A stretch of DNA of 64,000 nt from Sphingobium sp. 66-54 (GTDB lineage Bacteria > Pseudomonadota > Alphaproteobacteria > Sphingomonadales > Sphingomonadaceae). Positions 55,060 through 63,931 of the stretch are shown piece by piece; positions within the stretch are counted from its first letter, which is position 1, and the number at the start of each line of letters is the position of its first letter. A program made the translations under genes and the position numbers. The notes beneath the pieces were generated by a model. It worked only from the letters and a program-made list of their open reading frames with translations, was not told the DNA's origin and ran no database searches. Location: NCBI GenBank assembly GCA_001899715.1, contig MKWI01000002.1, positions 1 to 64,000 of the forward strand, read 5' to 3'.

Positions 55060-56271
55060 ATGTCAGACGAGTTCTACCGCATCAAGCGACTGCCGCCCTA
55101 TGTCATCGCCGAAGTCAACGGCATGCGGGCAGCGGCGCGGGCGGCAGGCGAGGACATTATTGATCTCGGCATGGGCAACCCCGACCTGCCCCCTCCCCAG
55201 CATGTGATCGACAAATTGTGCGAAGTGGCGATGAAGCCCGGCTCGCACGGTTACTCCCAGTCCAAGGGCATCCCCGGCCTGCGCAAGGCCCAGGCCAATT
55301 ATTACGGCCGCCGCTTCGGTGTCGATGTCGACCCGGAGACGGAGGTGGTCGTCACCATGGGGTCCAAGGAGGGCCTCGCCAGCCTCGCCACCGCGATCAC
55401 CGCGCCGGGCGACGTGGTGCTGGCGCCCAACCCCAGCTACCCGATCCACATGTTCGGCTTCATCATCGCCGGGGCGACCATCCGCTCGGTGCCGACGACG
55501 CCGGACGAGCATTATTGGGAGTCGCTGGAGCGGGCGATGGCCTTCACCGTGCCGCGCCCGAGCGTGCTGGTGGTCGGCTACCCCAGCAACCCGACCGCCG
55601 AGACGGTGGACCTCGCCTTCTACGAGCGGCTGGTCGCCTGGGCGAAGGAGAACCAGGTCTGGGTGCTCTCCGACCTCGCTTATTCCGAGCTTTATTATGA
55701 CGGCAACCCGACGCCCTCCATCCTCCAGGTGCCGGGCGCCAAGGACGTGGCGGTGGAGTTCACCTCGCTCTCCAAGACCTATTCGATGGCCGGCTGGCGC
55801 ATCGGCTTCGCGGTCGGCAACAAGAAGCTGATCGCGGCGCTGACGCGGGTGAAGAGCTATCTCGATTATGGCGCCTTCACGCCCATTCAGGCGGCGGCCT
55901 GCGCGGCGCTGAACGGCCCGCAGGACATCGTCGAGCGGAACCGCGAGCTGTATCACAAGCGCCGCGACGTGCTGGTCGAGAGCTTTGGCCGGGCGGGCTG
56001 GGAGATCCCCGCGCCCAAGGCCAGCATGTTTGCCTGGGCGCCGCTGCCGCCGGCCCTCAAGGAGATGGGCAGCCTCGAATTCTCCAAGCAGCTCCTCACC
56101 CACGCCAAGGTCGCGGTGGCGCCGGGCGTCGGCTATGGCGAGGACGGCGAGGGCTATGTCCGCATCGCCATGGTGGAGAATGAGCAGCGGTTGCGGCAGG
56201 CCGCGCGCAACGTGAAGCGCTACCTCCAGTCGATGGGCGTCAACACGCCGGTGAACAAAGGCGCGGCGTGA
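55060..56271 (+). CDS. alaC: Aminotransferase AlaC-type (class I/II, alanine/glutamate-pyruvate)
   Basis: This 403-residue PLP enzyme has the lysine in SLSKTYSMAGWRIGFA (about 232-247), the NPTAETVDL-type cofactor segment (NPSYP near 127 and YPSNPTAETV near 172) and an N-terminal IDLGMGNPDLPPP (about 34-46). These match the AlaC family of alanine-producing transaminases; the related LL-diaminopimelate aminotransferases cannot be fully excluded. A 4-base overlap with the downstream DUF2721 gene suggests co-transcription. Confidence 0.83.
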   Translation: MSDEFYRIKRLPPYVIAEVNGMRAAARAAGEDIIDLGMGNPDLPPPQHVIDKLCEVAMKPGSHGYSQSKGIPGLRKAQANYYGRRFGVDVDPETEVVVTMGSKEGLASLATAITAPGDVVLAPNPSYPIHMFGFIIAGATIRSVPTTPDEHYWESLERAMAFTVPRPSVLVVGYPSNPTAETVDLAFYERLVAWAKENQVWVLSDLAYSELYYDGNPTPSILQVPGAKDVAVEFTSLSKTYSMAGWRIGFAVGNKKLIAALTRVKSYLDYGAFTPIQAAACAALNGPQDIVERNRELYHKRRDVLVESFGRAGWEIPAPKASMFAWAPLPPALKEMGSLEFSKQLLTHAKVAVAPGVGYGEDGEGYVRIAMVENEQRLRQAARNVKRYLQSMGVNTPVNKGAA

Positions 56272-56813
56272 ATCCGCTGGGCGCGCTGGCCGATACCGAA
56301 CTCAGCCTCGTCGCGCATACCATCCAGTTGGCGGTGGCGCCGGTGTTTCTGCTCGCGGGCATCGGCGCTTTCCTCAACGTGTGCGCCGGTCGCCTCGCAC
56401 GGGTGATCGACCGCGCGCGCATATTGGAGAAGCTGGTGCCGGGGTCCACTGGCGCCGAACATGATCGGCTGATCTCGGAAATTCGCATCCTCGACCGGCG
56501 TATCTGGGTGGTGAACTGGGCGATCTTCCTCTCGGTGCTGGCCGCGCTGCTCACCTGCGCCGTGGTGGTGCTGCTGTTCGCCTCCTATCTCGCCGACGTG
56601 AATCTGGGCACGCTGGTCGCGCTGCTGTTCATGGGTTCGATGCTGTCGATCGGCGCGGGTTTTGCGATCTTCCTCGTCGAGACGCGGCTGGGCTCGCGCG
56701 TCATCCATATCCGCAACGAGATCCTCTACCATCAGGCGGAGGGCGAGGAACGCAATGGCGCGGAGCGGAGCGGTGGGACGGGTAGGAAACGCCTCACGCC
56801 GCGGATCCGGTAA
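56268..56813 (+). CDS. DUF2721 membrane protein
   Basis: This encodes 181 residues with three predicted membrane helices (about 20-40, 83-108, 113-135). The conserved segment HTIQLAVAPVFLLAGIGAFL (about 17-36) and LARVIDRARILE (about 43-54) are characteristic of DUF2721. Its function is unknown. The GTG start overlaps the alaC stop by four bases. The C-terminal tail after residue 150 is charged and not well conserved in appearance. It is convergent with the chemoreceptor gene. Confidence 0.85.
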   Translation: MNPLGALADTELSLVAHTIQLAVAPVFLLAGIGAFLNVCAGRLARVIDRARILEKLVPGSTGAEHDRLISEIRILDRRIWVVNWAIFLSVLAALLTCAVVVLLFASYLADVNLGTLVALLFMGSMLSIGAGFAIFLVETRLGSRVIHIRNEILYHQAEGEERNGAERSGGTGRKRLTPRIR

Positions 56814-56978
56814 GATTGTCGCCATATCGGCCGGCATCGCGCCCGCCCCCCGTTCGAATAGCGGGAAAGGCGCCGCCATTCCGTCCCGGAACAATATCGG
56901 ACGCATGCGATCCGGCCAGCCCATGAAGCCCGTGCGTCCGTCCGGTGGCGGAGGGCGGCGCACGCCCCCTCCCCGCCG

Positions 56979-58532
56979 TCAAGCGGCGCGCAAATCCCCA
57001 ATCAACGTGCGCATGCGTGTACGGAGTCGCTCGGCGCGCTGACCAAGCTCGTTGGCAAGCACCGTCGCATCGTTCGCGATCTTGCGGTTGCTGATCGCCA
57101 CCTCGGCCAGCGTGCGACTGCGGCCATCGGCATCGACCGCCTTGGCAAGCACATCCTCCGCCTCGCGCGCGATGGCGCCGGTCGCGCTCTGCTGCTCCTC
57201 GACCGCCGCGAAGATAGCGGCATTGCTCTGCTTGATCTTCTCGGCATGCACGGTCGATGTCGTGATCAGCTCACGAAAGGCGGTGGCTGCGCTGACGATG
57301 CCGCCGAGCTTTGCAGCGATATCGCTCGTCGCGCGGCCGGTGGCGTTCGCCATCTGCTTCATCTCGGCCGCAACGACGGAGAATCCGCGCCCGGCCTCCC
57401 CGCTCCGTGCCGCCTCGATGGTGGCATTGAGCGCCAGCAAATTGCTCTGGCTGGCAATCTCACCGACCATGGCAAGCACGTCCCGCGCCGTGTCGATCTC
57501 CCGCGCCAGCTTATCGACGCCGGGTTCCAGCGCCGCGATGGCGCCCGCCGTCGCCAGCGCGACACGCTGCGCGGTATCCGCATTGCTGCCGACCGAACGG
57601 ATCGCAGCCATCAGATCATCGGCATTATGTGCGACCTGCTCGATTGAACCCACCGCATCGGCCGACGAAGCGCTGAGGCCGTTCGCCTGATCCATAAGCG
57701 TGCCGGATATCCGCGCGATGTCATCCGCCTGCCGGCCCACCCGATCCGCCACGGCGAGCAGCTCGTCGATCATCAGGCCGATGCCTTCCTCGATACGATC
57801 CGCGGTGGCGCGGCGGCGCGCGCCGCTTTCTTCCCGCAGCGCGGCCTCGGCAGCGAGGCGATCATGGTGCTCGCGCTCTGCGCGCGCTTCCGCGTCCCGG
57901 CTCTGGCTCAGCGCAGCCTCAGCGCTTGCCCGCGCCATATCGACCTGCGCCAAAGCGTCCTCGGCCCGGCTTCTGGCGACGCTTGCCTCCTCGCGCGCGG
58001 TCACGTTCCTCATGGTGAGACGAATGATAAGCTGCGCCGTGATGAGAATGACGGCGACAAGACAGCCGATCAGCCCCGCATGCAGCAGAATGCGCCCCAG
58101 GCCGCTCGCACCGGGAAAGACCCAGTCCGGCACCAGCGCATAGAGCAGCAGGTGATGCACCAGCGTCAGCAAGCCGCCGAGCAGCATCGGTCGCGCATCC
58201 ACCAGCAATACGAGCAGCGCGAAGCACACGAAGAAATGCATGTGCATGTCGATCTGCCAGGGATGCCCGCGGAACAGATAGATATAAAGCATGGGCAGAG
58301 CCGCCAGCGCGACCCCGCAGGAGAGCCGGGCCGGCACGTCTATGCGCCGCCGTAGCAAACAAAAGCTCGGCATGGCGCAGATGACCAGACCGAGGAGCAA
58401 GGGCGTGACGCTGTCCGGGCTGCCGACCGCCCAGCCCAGTGGCAGGATGAGGGCAAGATTGACCCACAGGAAGATCGTGATCGTTCGTAAACCACCCCAA
58501 CGCAGGGGCGCTAATGCTTCATCCCGGTTCAT
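56979..58532 (-). CDS. Methyl-accepting chemotaxis protein with a His-rich membrane sensor region
   Basis: This 517-residue chemoreceptor has six or seven membrane helices at the N-terminus (about 17-195). One segment has several histidines and a [23 protein letters not shown] pattern ([14 protein letters not shown], about 88-101) plus [14 protein letters not shown] (about 124-137). A long coiled coil (about 200-290) and the signalling domain follow, with the hairpin tip [20 protein letters not shown] and [17 protein letters not shown]. No periplasmic ligand domain is present. Clustered membrane histidines suggest metal, haem or redox sensing, which is inference. AAGGAGG precedes the ATG at 58532. 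A 108-residue gene overlaps it upstream. Confidence 0.9.
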   Translation of the reverse strand: MNRDEALAPLRWGGLRTITIFLWVNLALILPLGWAVGSPDSVTPLLLGLVICAMPSFCLLRRRIDVPARLSCGVALAALPMLYIYLFRGHPWQIDMHMHFFVCFALLVLLVDARPMLLGGLLTLVHHLLLYALVPDWVFPGASGLGRILLHAGLIGCLVAVILITAQLIIRLTMRNVTAREEASVARSRAEDALAQVDMARASAEAALSQSRDAEARAEREHHDRLAAEAALREESGARRRATADRIEEGIGLMIDELLAVADRVGRQADDIARISGTLMDQANGLSASSADAVGSIEQVAHNADDLMAAIRSVGSNADTAQRVALATAGAIAALEPGVDKLAREIDTARDVLAMVGEIASQSNLLALNATIEAARSGEAGRGFSVVAAEMKQMANATGRATSDIAAKLGGIVSAATAFRELITTSTVHAEKIKQSNAAIFAAVEEQQSATGAIAREAEDVLAKAVDADGRSRTLAEVAISNRKIANDATVLANELGQRAERLRTRMRTLIGDLRAA

Positions 58533-58845
58533 ACCGGCCTCCTTGTCCACAACCAGCGAATGCGCCGGTGAACAGCAGGCCCCTACGCTGCCACGCTACC
58601 TCGCCCAATGCAGCTCGCGATCCTTCGACCACGAGCGAATATGGCAACGGCCCCACACCGATCAGCCGCGCCTGATGCGCCACTGCCCAGCGGGCGATTT
58701 GCCCCGGCGTCTCGCCCTTCAGGGAGAGAATGAGGATGGCCCCTTTTTCCGGTGGTGCCAGCCCCATCGCCGCCGCGATGAAAAAACCCGCAACGACCTG
58801 CGCGCCAAGGGCGCACCAGGAAATGATCGTATCGGGCCGTGCCAT
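58519..58845 (-). CDS. 108-residue conserved-looking protein before the chemoreceptor
   Basis: This encodes 108 residues with an N-terminal hydrophobic helix (about 8-29, [19 protein letters not shown]) and a soluble part with [20 protein letters not shown] (about 35-54) and [16 protein letters not shown]. It overlaps the chemoreceptor start by 14 bases, so expression is coupled. No named family is recognised. The single membrane helix suggests it is anchored and may work beside the receptor. Confidence 0.7.
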   Translation of the reverse strand: MARPDTIISWCALGAQVVAGFFIAAAMGLAPPEKGAILILSLKGETPGQIARWAVAHQARLIGVGPLPYSLVVEGSRAALGEVAWQRRGLLFTGAFAGCGQGGRYEPG

Positions 58846-59132
58846 ACAGGCGAATTATGAAGAAAAGGGTAAACATCCCGCTAATCATCGCCCGCTTCCC
58901 TTCCCGACGCGGGTGATATTTGCGCAGGCGGATCAGGTCTGCACGGACGGGGTCAAATACGCCCCGATCGCCGCAGCCGGACAGGCGCGGCTTGCCTACC
59001 CATGCCGAGCCCATTTTTCATGGCCGGCAGGCAGTGCCATATCACCAAAAATGAGAGGGGCCGCCCGGCACCCGGAGGCGCCGTGCGGCCCATCGACATG
59101 GTCAGCGGCCGGAAGTGCCGCCACCCGGAGAT

Positions 59133-59237
59133 TTACGCCGCGATCCCGCTCTCGCCATCGAGAGCCTCGCGCGACCCGCCGCAGCGTCTAGCAGCGGGCT
59201 CCCCGAACGGACTTGACCGACCCCATTGCTGAACCAT
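59133..59237 (-). CDS. Possible micro-protein behind a full anti-16S Shine-Dalgarno
   Basis: On the minus strand AAAGGAGGTGATCC (59243-59256) matches the 3' tail of 16S rRNA over its full anti-SD length. It is followed by two overlapping starts. The first opens an 18-codon frame (MSHGSAMGSVK...RC, 59188-59241). The second, four bases on, opens a 34-codon frame (MVQQWGRSSPFGEPAARRC..., ending at 59133). Neither product has a known motif. The strength of the ribosome binding site is the only solid evidence. It could instead be a regulatory leader peptide or a ribosome-binding RNA. Confidence 0.35.
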   Translation of the reverse strand: MVQQWGRSSPFGEPAARRCGGSREALDGESGIAA

Positions 59238-59452
59238 GAGACATCGGATCACCTCCTTTCGCTTGCGTTGAAACAGCTTCACCGGGCGGTGGCTGAAAGC
59301 CTGTTTCCCAGCGACAGGGCCCTTGTGAGTCATTCCGCGCGGACGAACAAGACTTGTATTTTTCTTTTTTCGAATCATAATCCTGCGTCCGCCCGGCGCA
59401 GGTGCGGCTGGGCGCTTCTCCCGATATCCGATCCTTTCCAGATGGAACCGCC

Positions 59453-59528
59453 GTGCTCCCGCGCAGGCAGGGCCAAGAGCGATAGGGAATCGCGGCTGGA
59501 TCATAGGCTCCTGCCTGCGCGGGAGCAC
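59453..59528 (+). repeat. Dispersed paired-palindrome repeat (copy 6)
   Basis: Arms GTGCTCCCGCGCAGGCAG and CTGCCTGCGCGGGAGCAC are exact complements, with the change TCCTGCGC to TCCCGCGC matched by GCGCGGGA in the other arm. The middle GAGCGATAGGGAA is in forward orientation. Confidence 0.9.
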
Positions 59529-59618
59529 GGCAGTTCACGAGAGCAGGCGGTTCCTATGTCGCCAGAACGGGTCATCGCGGCGGGACGGCGACCTACAGGC
59601 TCGGTTCGACCCCGCCTG

Positions 59619-60161
59619 CTACCCCCGGCAATCCTCGATCACCCGCGCCAGTTCGGCCCAGACGGGCACGATCAGCCGGGGCGCGGCGGTAGCTTCCAGC
59701 GCGATGCGGCCGCGCGAATAGGCGATCCAGTCGAACCCCGGATCGCTGCCCGCGCGGGTGACGGTGAGGCCGCTCGTCGCCGGGGCATCGGCCGCCCATT
59801 GCAGCGCGCCGTAACTCGTGCGGATCGTCAGCGCGGTTCCACCGAGACCGGCGCCTTGCAGCACGATCCGGCGGGTCCCGCGCGCGCAGCGCACGGTCAG
59901 CAGCGGCGTGCCGCCGGCGGTGCCGAAGCGCGCCTCGCTATCCGCGCCCACCTGGCTGTAGCTCCAGTCGCCGGGCGCGACAGGCGCCTCCTCCCACGAG
60001 AGGTTCGGCTGGGCATCCGGTGGTGGTGGTGGTGGAGGCGGCGCCGGTGCAGGCGGCGGGGGCGCCGGCTCGGCGGGCGGCACCACCTGGCAACCGGCAA
60101 GCGCGAGCAGCGCGGCGAGGGAAGCCGCTGCGAAGGGCGGGAAGCGCGTGGACCGGATCAT
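59619..60161 (-). CDS. Proline-rich lipoprotein
   Basis: This encodes 180 residues with a lipoprotein signal ending LAGC (about 21-24). A Pro/Ala-rich linker follows (about 28-50, including a run of nine prolines after AP), and then a beta-rich domain with EARFGTAGGTPLLTVRCARG and ALTIRTSYGALQWAAD (quoted within 20 residues). The linker would span toward the peptidoglycan or outer membrane. Family unknown. It starts two bases after the proA stop, so it is co-transcribed with it, an unusual partner for a biosynthesis gene. Confidence 0.78.
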   Translation of the reverse strand: MIRSTRFPPFAAASLAALLALAGCQVVPPAEPAPPPPAPAPPPPPPPPDAQPNLSWEEAPVAPGDWSYSQVGADSEARFGTAGGTPLLTVRCARGTRRIVLQGAGLGGTALTIRTSYGALQWAADAPATSGLTVTRAGSDPGFDWIAYSRGRIALEATAAPRLIVPVWAELARVIEDCRG

Positions 60162-60163
60162 GC

Positions 60164-61432
60164 TCAGGGCCGCGTCTGCCCGGTTCCGCGTACCACCCAT
60201 TTGTAGGTCGTCAGCCCTTCCAGCGCGACCGGACCGCGCGCATGCATGCGGCCGGTGGAGATGCCGATTTCGGCGCCGAGGCCGAACTCGCCGCCATCCG
60301 CGAACTGGGTCGATGCGTTCCACATGACGATGGCGCTGTCGCATTGGGTGAGGAACTGCTCGGCCACGGCCGCGTCCTGCGTGACGACCGCGTCGGTATG
60401 GTGGCTGCTGTGCGCGGCGATATGGGCCAGCGCCTCCTCCAGCCCGTCGACAATGCGCGCGGAGATGATGGAATCGAGATATTCGGTGTCCCAATCGCTA
60501 TCCTGCACGGGCTCCACGCGGGAATCCATCACCGCCACCGCCTTGTCGCCGCGCACCTCGCACCCCGCATCGAGCAGCGCTGTCACCAGCGCCTCGGGCT
60601 CGGCATAGCCCTTGTCGATGAGCAGCGTCTCGGTCGCGCCGCAAATGCCGGGGCGGCGCATCTTGGCGTTGAGCACGATGGCGCGCGCCATCGCCGGATC
60701 GGCGGCGGCGTGGACGAAGCTGTGGCAGATGCCATCGAGATGGGCGAGCACGGGCACCCGTGCCTCCTCCTGCACGCGGGCGACCAGCCCTTTGCCCCCG
60801 CGCGGGATGATGATGTCGATCAGCCCCACCGCGCGGAGCATGGCACCCACGGCCGCCCGGTCGATGATCGGCACGAGTTGCACGGCGTCGGCCGGCAGCC
60901 CGGCCTGGGTGATGCCGCGCACCATCGCGGCATGGATCGCGCGGTTGCTCTCGATCGCCTCCGAGCCGCCGCGCAGGATGACGGCATTGCCCGAGCGCAG
61001 GCCGAGCGCGGCAGCATCCGCCGTCACGTTGGGCCGGCTCTCGTAGATGATGCCGATGACGCCGAGCGGCACCCGCACCCGCTGGAGCCTGAGGCCGTTG
61101 GGCCGCTCGGTCTCGTCGATGATCCTGCCGACCGGATCGGCCAGCGCCGCGACCTGCGCGACCGCATCGGCCACCGCCGCGATGCGCTTTTCATCCAGCC
61201 GCAACCGGTCCAGCATGGCGGTGGAAAGGCCGTTGGCGGCGCCGCGCTCCATATCGGCGCGGTTGGCGGCGATGATCTTGCCGGTCGCTTCGCGCAACGC
61301 CGCTGCTGCTGCGACCAGCGCCTCCGCCTTGCGCTCGCTCGGCGCCAGCGCCATCTCCGCGGCAGCACGGCGCGCGCGCGCGCCCATGGTGGCGATCAGC
61401 ATTTCCGGCGTCTGGGTGAGGTCGTTCATCAC
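60164..61432 (-). CDS. proA: Glutamate-5-semialdehyde dehydrogenase
   Basis: This 422-residue NADPH enzyme makes the semialdehyde in proline synthesis. Marks are VPLGVIGIIYESRPNVTADAAA (about 114-135, quoted by parts), KMRRPGICGATETLLID with the catalytic cysteine (about 255-271), and the nucleotide loop. The start MMNDLTQTPEML is clear. proB is not in the window. It is co-transcribed with the downstream lipoprotein gene. Confidence 0.95.
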   Translation of the reverse strand: MMNDLTQTPEMLIATMGARARRAAAEMALAPSERKAEALVAAAAALREATGKIIAANRADMERGAANGLSTAMLDRLRLDEKRIAAVADAVAQVAALADPVGRIIDETERPNGLRLQRVRVPLGVIGIIYESRPNVTADAAALGLRSGNAVILRGGSEAIESNRAIHAAMVRGITQAGLPADAVQLVPIIDRAAVGAMLRAVGLIDIIIPRGGKGLVARVQEEARVPVLAHLDGICHSFVHAAADPAMARAIVLNAKMRRPGICGATETLLIDKGYAEPEALVTALLDAGCEVRGDKAVAVMDSRVEPVQDSDWDTEYLDSIISARIVDGLEEALAHIAAHSSHHTDAVVTQDAAVAEQFLTQCDSAIVMWNASTQFADGGEFGLGAEIGISTGRMHARGPVALEGLTTYKWVVRGTGQTRP

Positions 61433-61552
61433 AAATCGGTCCTGTCATGCGCGGGACGAATCCCATAGCATGGGCGCGGAAGCAGGCAAATGGCGGCAAC
61501 CCGATCGGCGCGCCGGACGTTTCAGTTTCCCGGCCCAACCGGAGGACAGCGC

Positions 61553-62500
61553 ATGAAAACCGCACAATATCGCCTTTTTCCGCTGCTGCTCGCGCTCGCC
61601 ATGACCGCCTGCGGCAGCGAGCCGGTGCCCGACAATCAGGGCAACCTCACCGCCAACGAGGCCGACGCAGCGCTTGATGCCGCGCTGAACGCGGTCGACG
61701 ATGGCGCAACAATCGAACCCGAATATGAGGGCACACTTGTTCCCCCTGCGCCGGGCGAGCCGGGCGGTCTGCCCGACGACCGCACGCCGCTCGATGAAAG
61801 CGCGGCGCGCGATCCGGCCAGCGTCGAGGCGTCCGGCGCCACCATCGAGCGCTGGGGGCTGGCGCTCGGCGAGGGCCGCTATGGCGACGCCTATCGGCTG
61901 TGGCGCGACAACGGCCGGCAGAGCGGCATGACCGAGGCACAGTTCGTCGAGACCTATCGGCGCTATTCGGACATTCGCGTGCTGGTCGGCCGGCCGCAGG
62001 CGGGCGGGACGCAGACGGCGCGGGTGCCGGTGCAGGTCTATGGCCGGCTGCGCGAGGGCGGCAAGCCGTTCAATCTCTACGGCATGATGACGCTGGCGCG
62101 GAACCCGGCCGGGCAGCAGGGCGAAGCGGGGCAGGCCCCGTGGCTGATAGCCTCCTCCGAGCTGAAGCCGCTCGGCACGGTGCGCATCGCGCACGAGGGC
62201 GAGGACAGCAGCGCCGCGCGCATCCCCGCCGCCTTCCAGGGCAATTGGTCGGGGGCGCGTGCAACCTGCGGCAAGCCGGGCGACGACAGCCGCCTCGCCG
62301 TGCAGGGTGATAGTCTGATCTTCTATGAGAGCGTCGGCCAGGTCACGGCCGTGCAGCGGCTGGACGACAATCGGGTGCGGATCAGCGCCGACTATAATGG
62401 CGAGGGCGACCGCTGGACCGACAGCGCCACGCTGGCGCTCGGCGATGGCGGCAATGCGCTGACCATCGGCCAGACCAGGCGGGTGCGGTGCCCGGCTTAG
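61553..62500 (+). CDS. Lipoprotein of unknown function with a C-terminal beta domain
   Basis: This encodes 315 residues with a lipoprotein signal ending MTAC (about 17-20). An acidic Ala-rich linker follows (about 25-95), then a helical/beta domain with LALGEGRYGDAYRLWRDNG (about 103-121) and a final small domain with IPAAFQGNWSGARATCGKPG (about 224-243) and RRVRCP at the end. The last domain, with two cysteines, resembles repeats found in sphingomonad envelope proteins, but I cannot name a family. GGAGGA supports the start. It stands alone. Confidence 0.72.
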   Translation: MKTAQYRLFPLLLALAMTACGSEPVPDNQGNLTANEADAALDAALNAVDDGATIEPEYEGTLVPPAPGEPGGLPDDRTPLDESAARDPASVEASGATIERWGLALGEGRYGDAYRLWRDNGRQSGMTEAQFVETYRRYSDIRVLVGRPQAGGTQTARVPVQVYGRLREGGKPFNLYGMMTLARNPAGQQGEAGQAPWLIASSELKPLGTVRIAHEGEDSSAARIPAAFQGNWSGARATCGKPGDDSRLAVQGDSLIFYESVGQVTAVQRLDDNRVRISADYNGEGDRWTDSATLALGDGGNALTIGQTRRVRCPA

Positions 62501-62601
62501 GGCGAATTGCGGCTAAACCGGGCTTCTCGTCCCGAGCGCACGGCGAGGAATGACCGCTCCGTTCACAAGCCAGTGGAGGGCTTCCGCACGAGATGCAAAC
62601 A

Positions 62602-62675
62602 ACGCCTCCGCGCAGGCAGAAGCACGGCTCTAACCGCACTCCCTTACCGCTGGGCTCCTGCCTGCGCAGGAGCAC
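62602..62675 (-). repeat. Dispersed paired-palindrome repeat, worn left arm (copy 7)
   Basis: The right arm GGGCTCCTGCCTGCGCAGG...AGCAC is intact; the left arm ACGCCTCCGCGCAGGCAG is worn. The middle reads CTCCCTTACCGC, so orientation is reversed as in copy 5. Confidence 0.75.
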
Positions 62676-62758
62676 GGCATGGTTCAACCGGAAGCGGCGC
62701 GCCATGGTCCACAGCACGGCAACATCCGTTCGTGATGCCGTGAGCGCGAATATCGCGC

Positions 62759-63001
62759 CTATCTGCCGCCGTTCATCAGCAGGAGCAGCGCCACAATGAG
62801 CACCGCCAGCGCCTGCATCATGATGCGGCCCATCATCATCTTGTTCTGCTTGAGGCTGGACTGGCTGGGACCGGTCGTGGAGCCGCCGCTCTTCAGGTCC
62901 TCCTCGGTCGCCTTGAGGAAGGCGATGATGCCGCGGACCAGATAGACCACCGCCCCGATCGCCGCGGCGACGCACAGCAGGGCGAGAATGACATTGCCCA
63001 T
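62759..63001 (-). CDS. HIG1-like two-helix membrane protein
   Basis: This encodes 80 residues with two membrane helices (about 3-28 and 57-76) and a polar loop between. SLKQNKMMMGRIMMQALAV (about 49-67) fits the HIG1 pattern of a basic/Asn segment followed by the second helix. HIG1 proteins bind respiratory oxidase complexes. The small size and single domain fit the bacterial type, though the match is by eye. GGAGTG-type spacing is present upstream. It follows gluQ by 45 bases on the same strand. Confidence 0.7.
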   Translation of the reverse strand: MGNVILALLCVAAAIGAVVYLVRGIIAFLKATEEDLKSGGSTTGPSQSSLKQNKMMMGRIMMQALAVLIVALLLLMNGGR

Positions 63002-63046
63002 GGAACACTCCTTTGGCAGCGATGCGGGCCTGGCCGTCCTGTAGGC

Positions 63047-63931
63047 TCACCCAAGCGAGATGCCAACCGGAAAGCGGTTTTCACGCAGGTCGGCGGCGAG
63101 CCGTGCGCCATCCACGCCTTGCGCCCGCAACTCGGCGAGGCTGAGCCCGGCGGAGCGCTTGGCGAGCCGCTTGCCGGCGGCGTCCACCACCAGCGCGTGA
63201 TGCCGATAGAGCGGGGTTGGCAGCCCGAGCAGCGCCTGCAAGGTGCGGTGCGCATGGGTGGACGCGAACACGTCCTGCCCGCGCACGACATGGGTGATGC
63301 CCTGCGCGGCGTCGTCCACCACCACGGCGAGGTGATAGCTCGCCGGCCGGTCGCGACCTTTGACGATGAGGTCGCCCAGCGCCAGCGGATCGACCGGAAC
63401 GGCACCCACCGCGTCGTCCGTCCATATGAGCGGGCCGGTGCGGGCGAGCGCCGCGCCCATGTCCAGCCGCCAGCTATGCGGCTCGCCCCGCGCGATCCGG
63501 GCGGCGCGTTCGTCCGCCGGCAGCGCGCGGCAGGTGCCGGGATAGAGCGGGCCATCGGCGCCGTGCGGGGCGTGCAGGCTGGCGGCCAGCTCGCGGGCAA
63601 TGTCGCCGCGCGTGCAAAAGCAGGGATAGACGACGCCCAGCGCTTTCAGCCGCGCCAGTGCGGCGTCATAGGCCGTCAACCGCGTCGACTGGATCAGCAA
63701 CCCGTCCCAGCCGATGCCGAGCCAGCGCAGGTCATCGTAAATGCCCTCGGTGAACGCCGGCCGGCAGCGGGTGATGTCGGTATCCTCGATCCGCAGCAGG
63801 AAGGCGCCGCCGCTTTTCCGCGCCAGATCATGGGCGAGCAGGGCGGAGTAACCATGGCCGATATGCAGCCGCCCGGTCGGGCTGGGCGCAAAGCGCGTCA
63901 CCAGATGCTGTGGAGCCTCCATCTCACTCAT
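63047..63931 (-). CDS. gluQ: Glutamyl-queuosine tRNA(Asp) synthetase
   Basis: This 294-residue truncated glutamyl-tRNA synthetase has the class I motif RLHIGHGYSA (about 21-30) and the KRLAKRS loop (about 258-264) in place of KMSKS, without the tRNA anticodon-binding domain. RFAPSPTG and FLLRIEDTDITR are also typical. It attaches glutamate to queuosine in tRNA(Asp); with queA at 41,884, the window encodes two steps of queuosine metabolism. The gene is complete near the window's right end. Confidence 0.93.
   Translation of the reverse strand: MSEMEAPQHLVTRFAPSPTGRLHIGHGYSALLAHDLARKSGGAFLLRIEDTDITRCRPAFTEGIYDDLRWLGIGWDGLLIQSTRLTAYDAALARLKALGVVYPCFCTRGDIARELAASLHAPHGADGPLYPGTCRALPADERAARIARGEPHSWRLDMGAALARTGPLIWTDDAVGAVPVDPLALGDLIVKGRDRPASYHLAVVVDDAAQGITHVVRGQDVFASTHAHRTLQALLGLPTPLYRHHALVVDAAGKRLAKRSAGLSLAELRAQGVDGARLAADLRENRFPVGISLG

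Larger units (their letters stand above)
58846..59618. other. Long gene-poor stretch with one repeat copy and a micro-ORF
   Basis: These 773 bases hold the repeat at 59453-59528 and a minus-strand micro-ORF with a near-perfect ribosome binding site at 59,133-59,256 (listed separately). No other gene is supported. A 131-codon minus-strand frame (59,133-59,528) includes the micro-ORF but begins in the repeat. Confidence 0.5.

Noticed and set aside
59243..59256. Fragment of 16S rRNA
   Set aside because: Only the 14-base anti-SD complement is present, on the strand that makes it a ribosome binding site; no further rRNA sequence follows.
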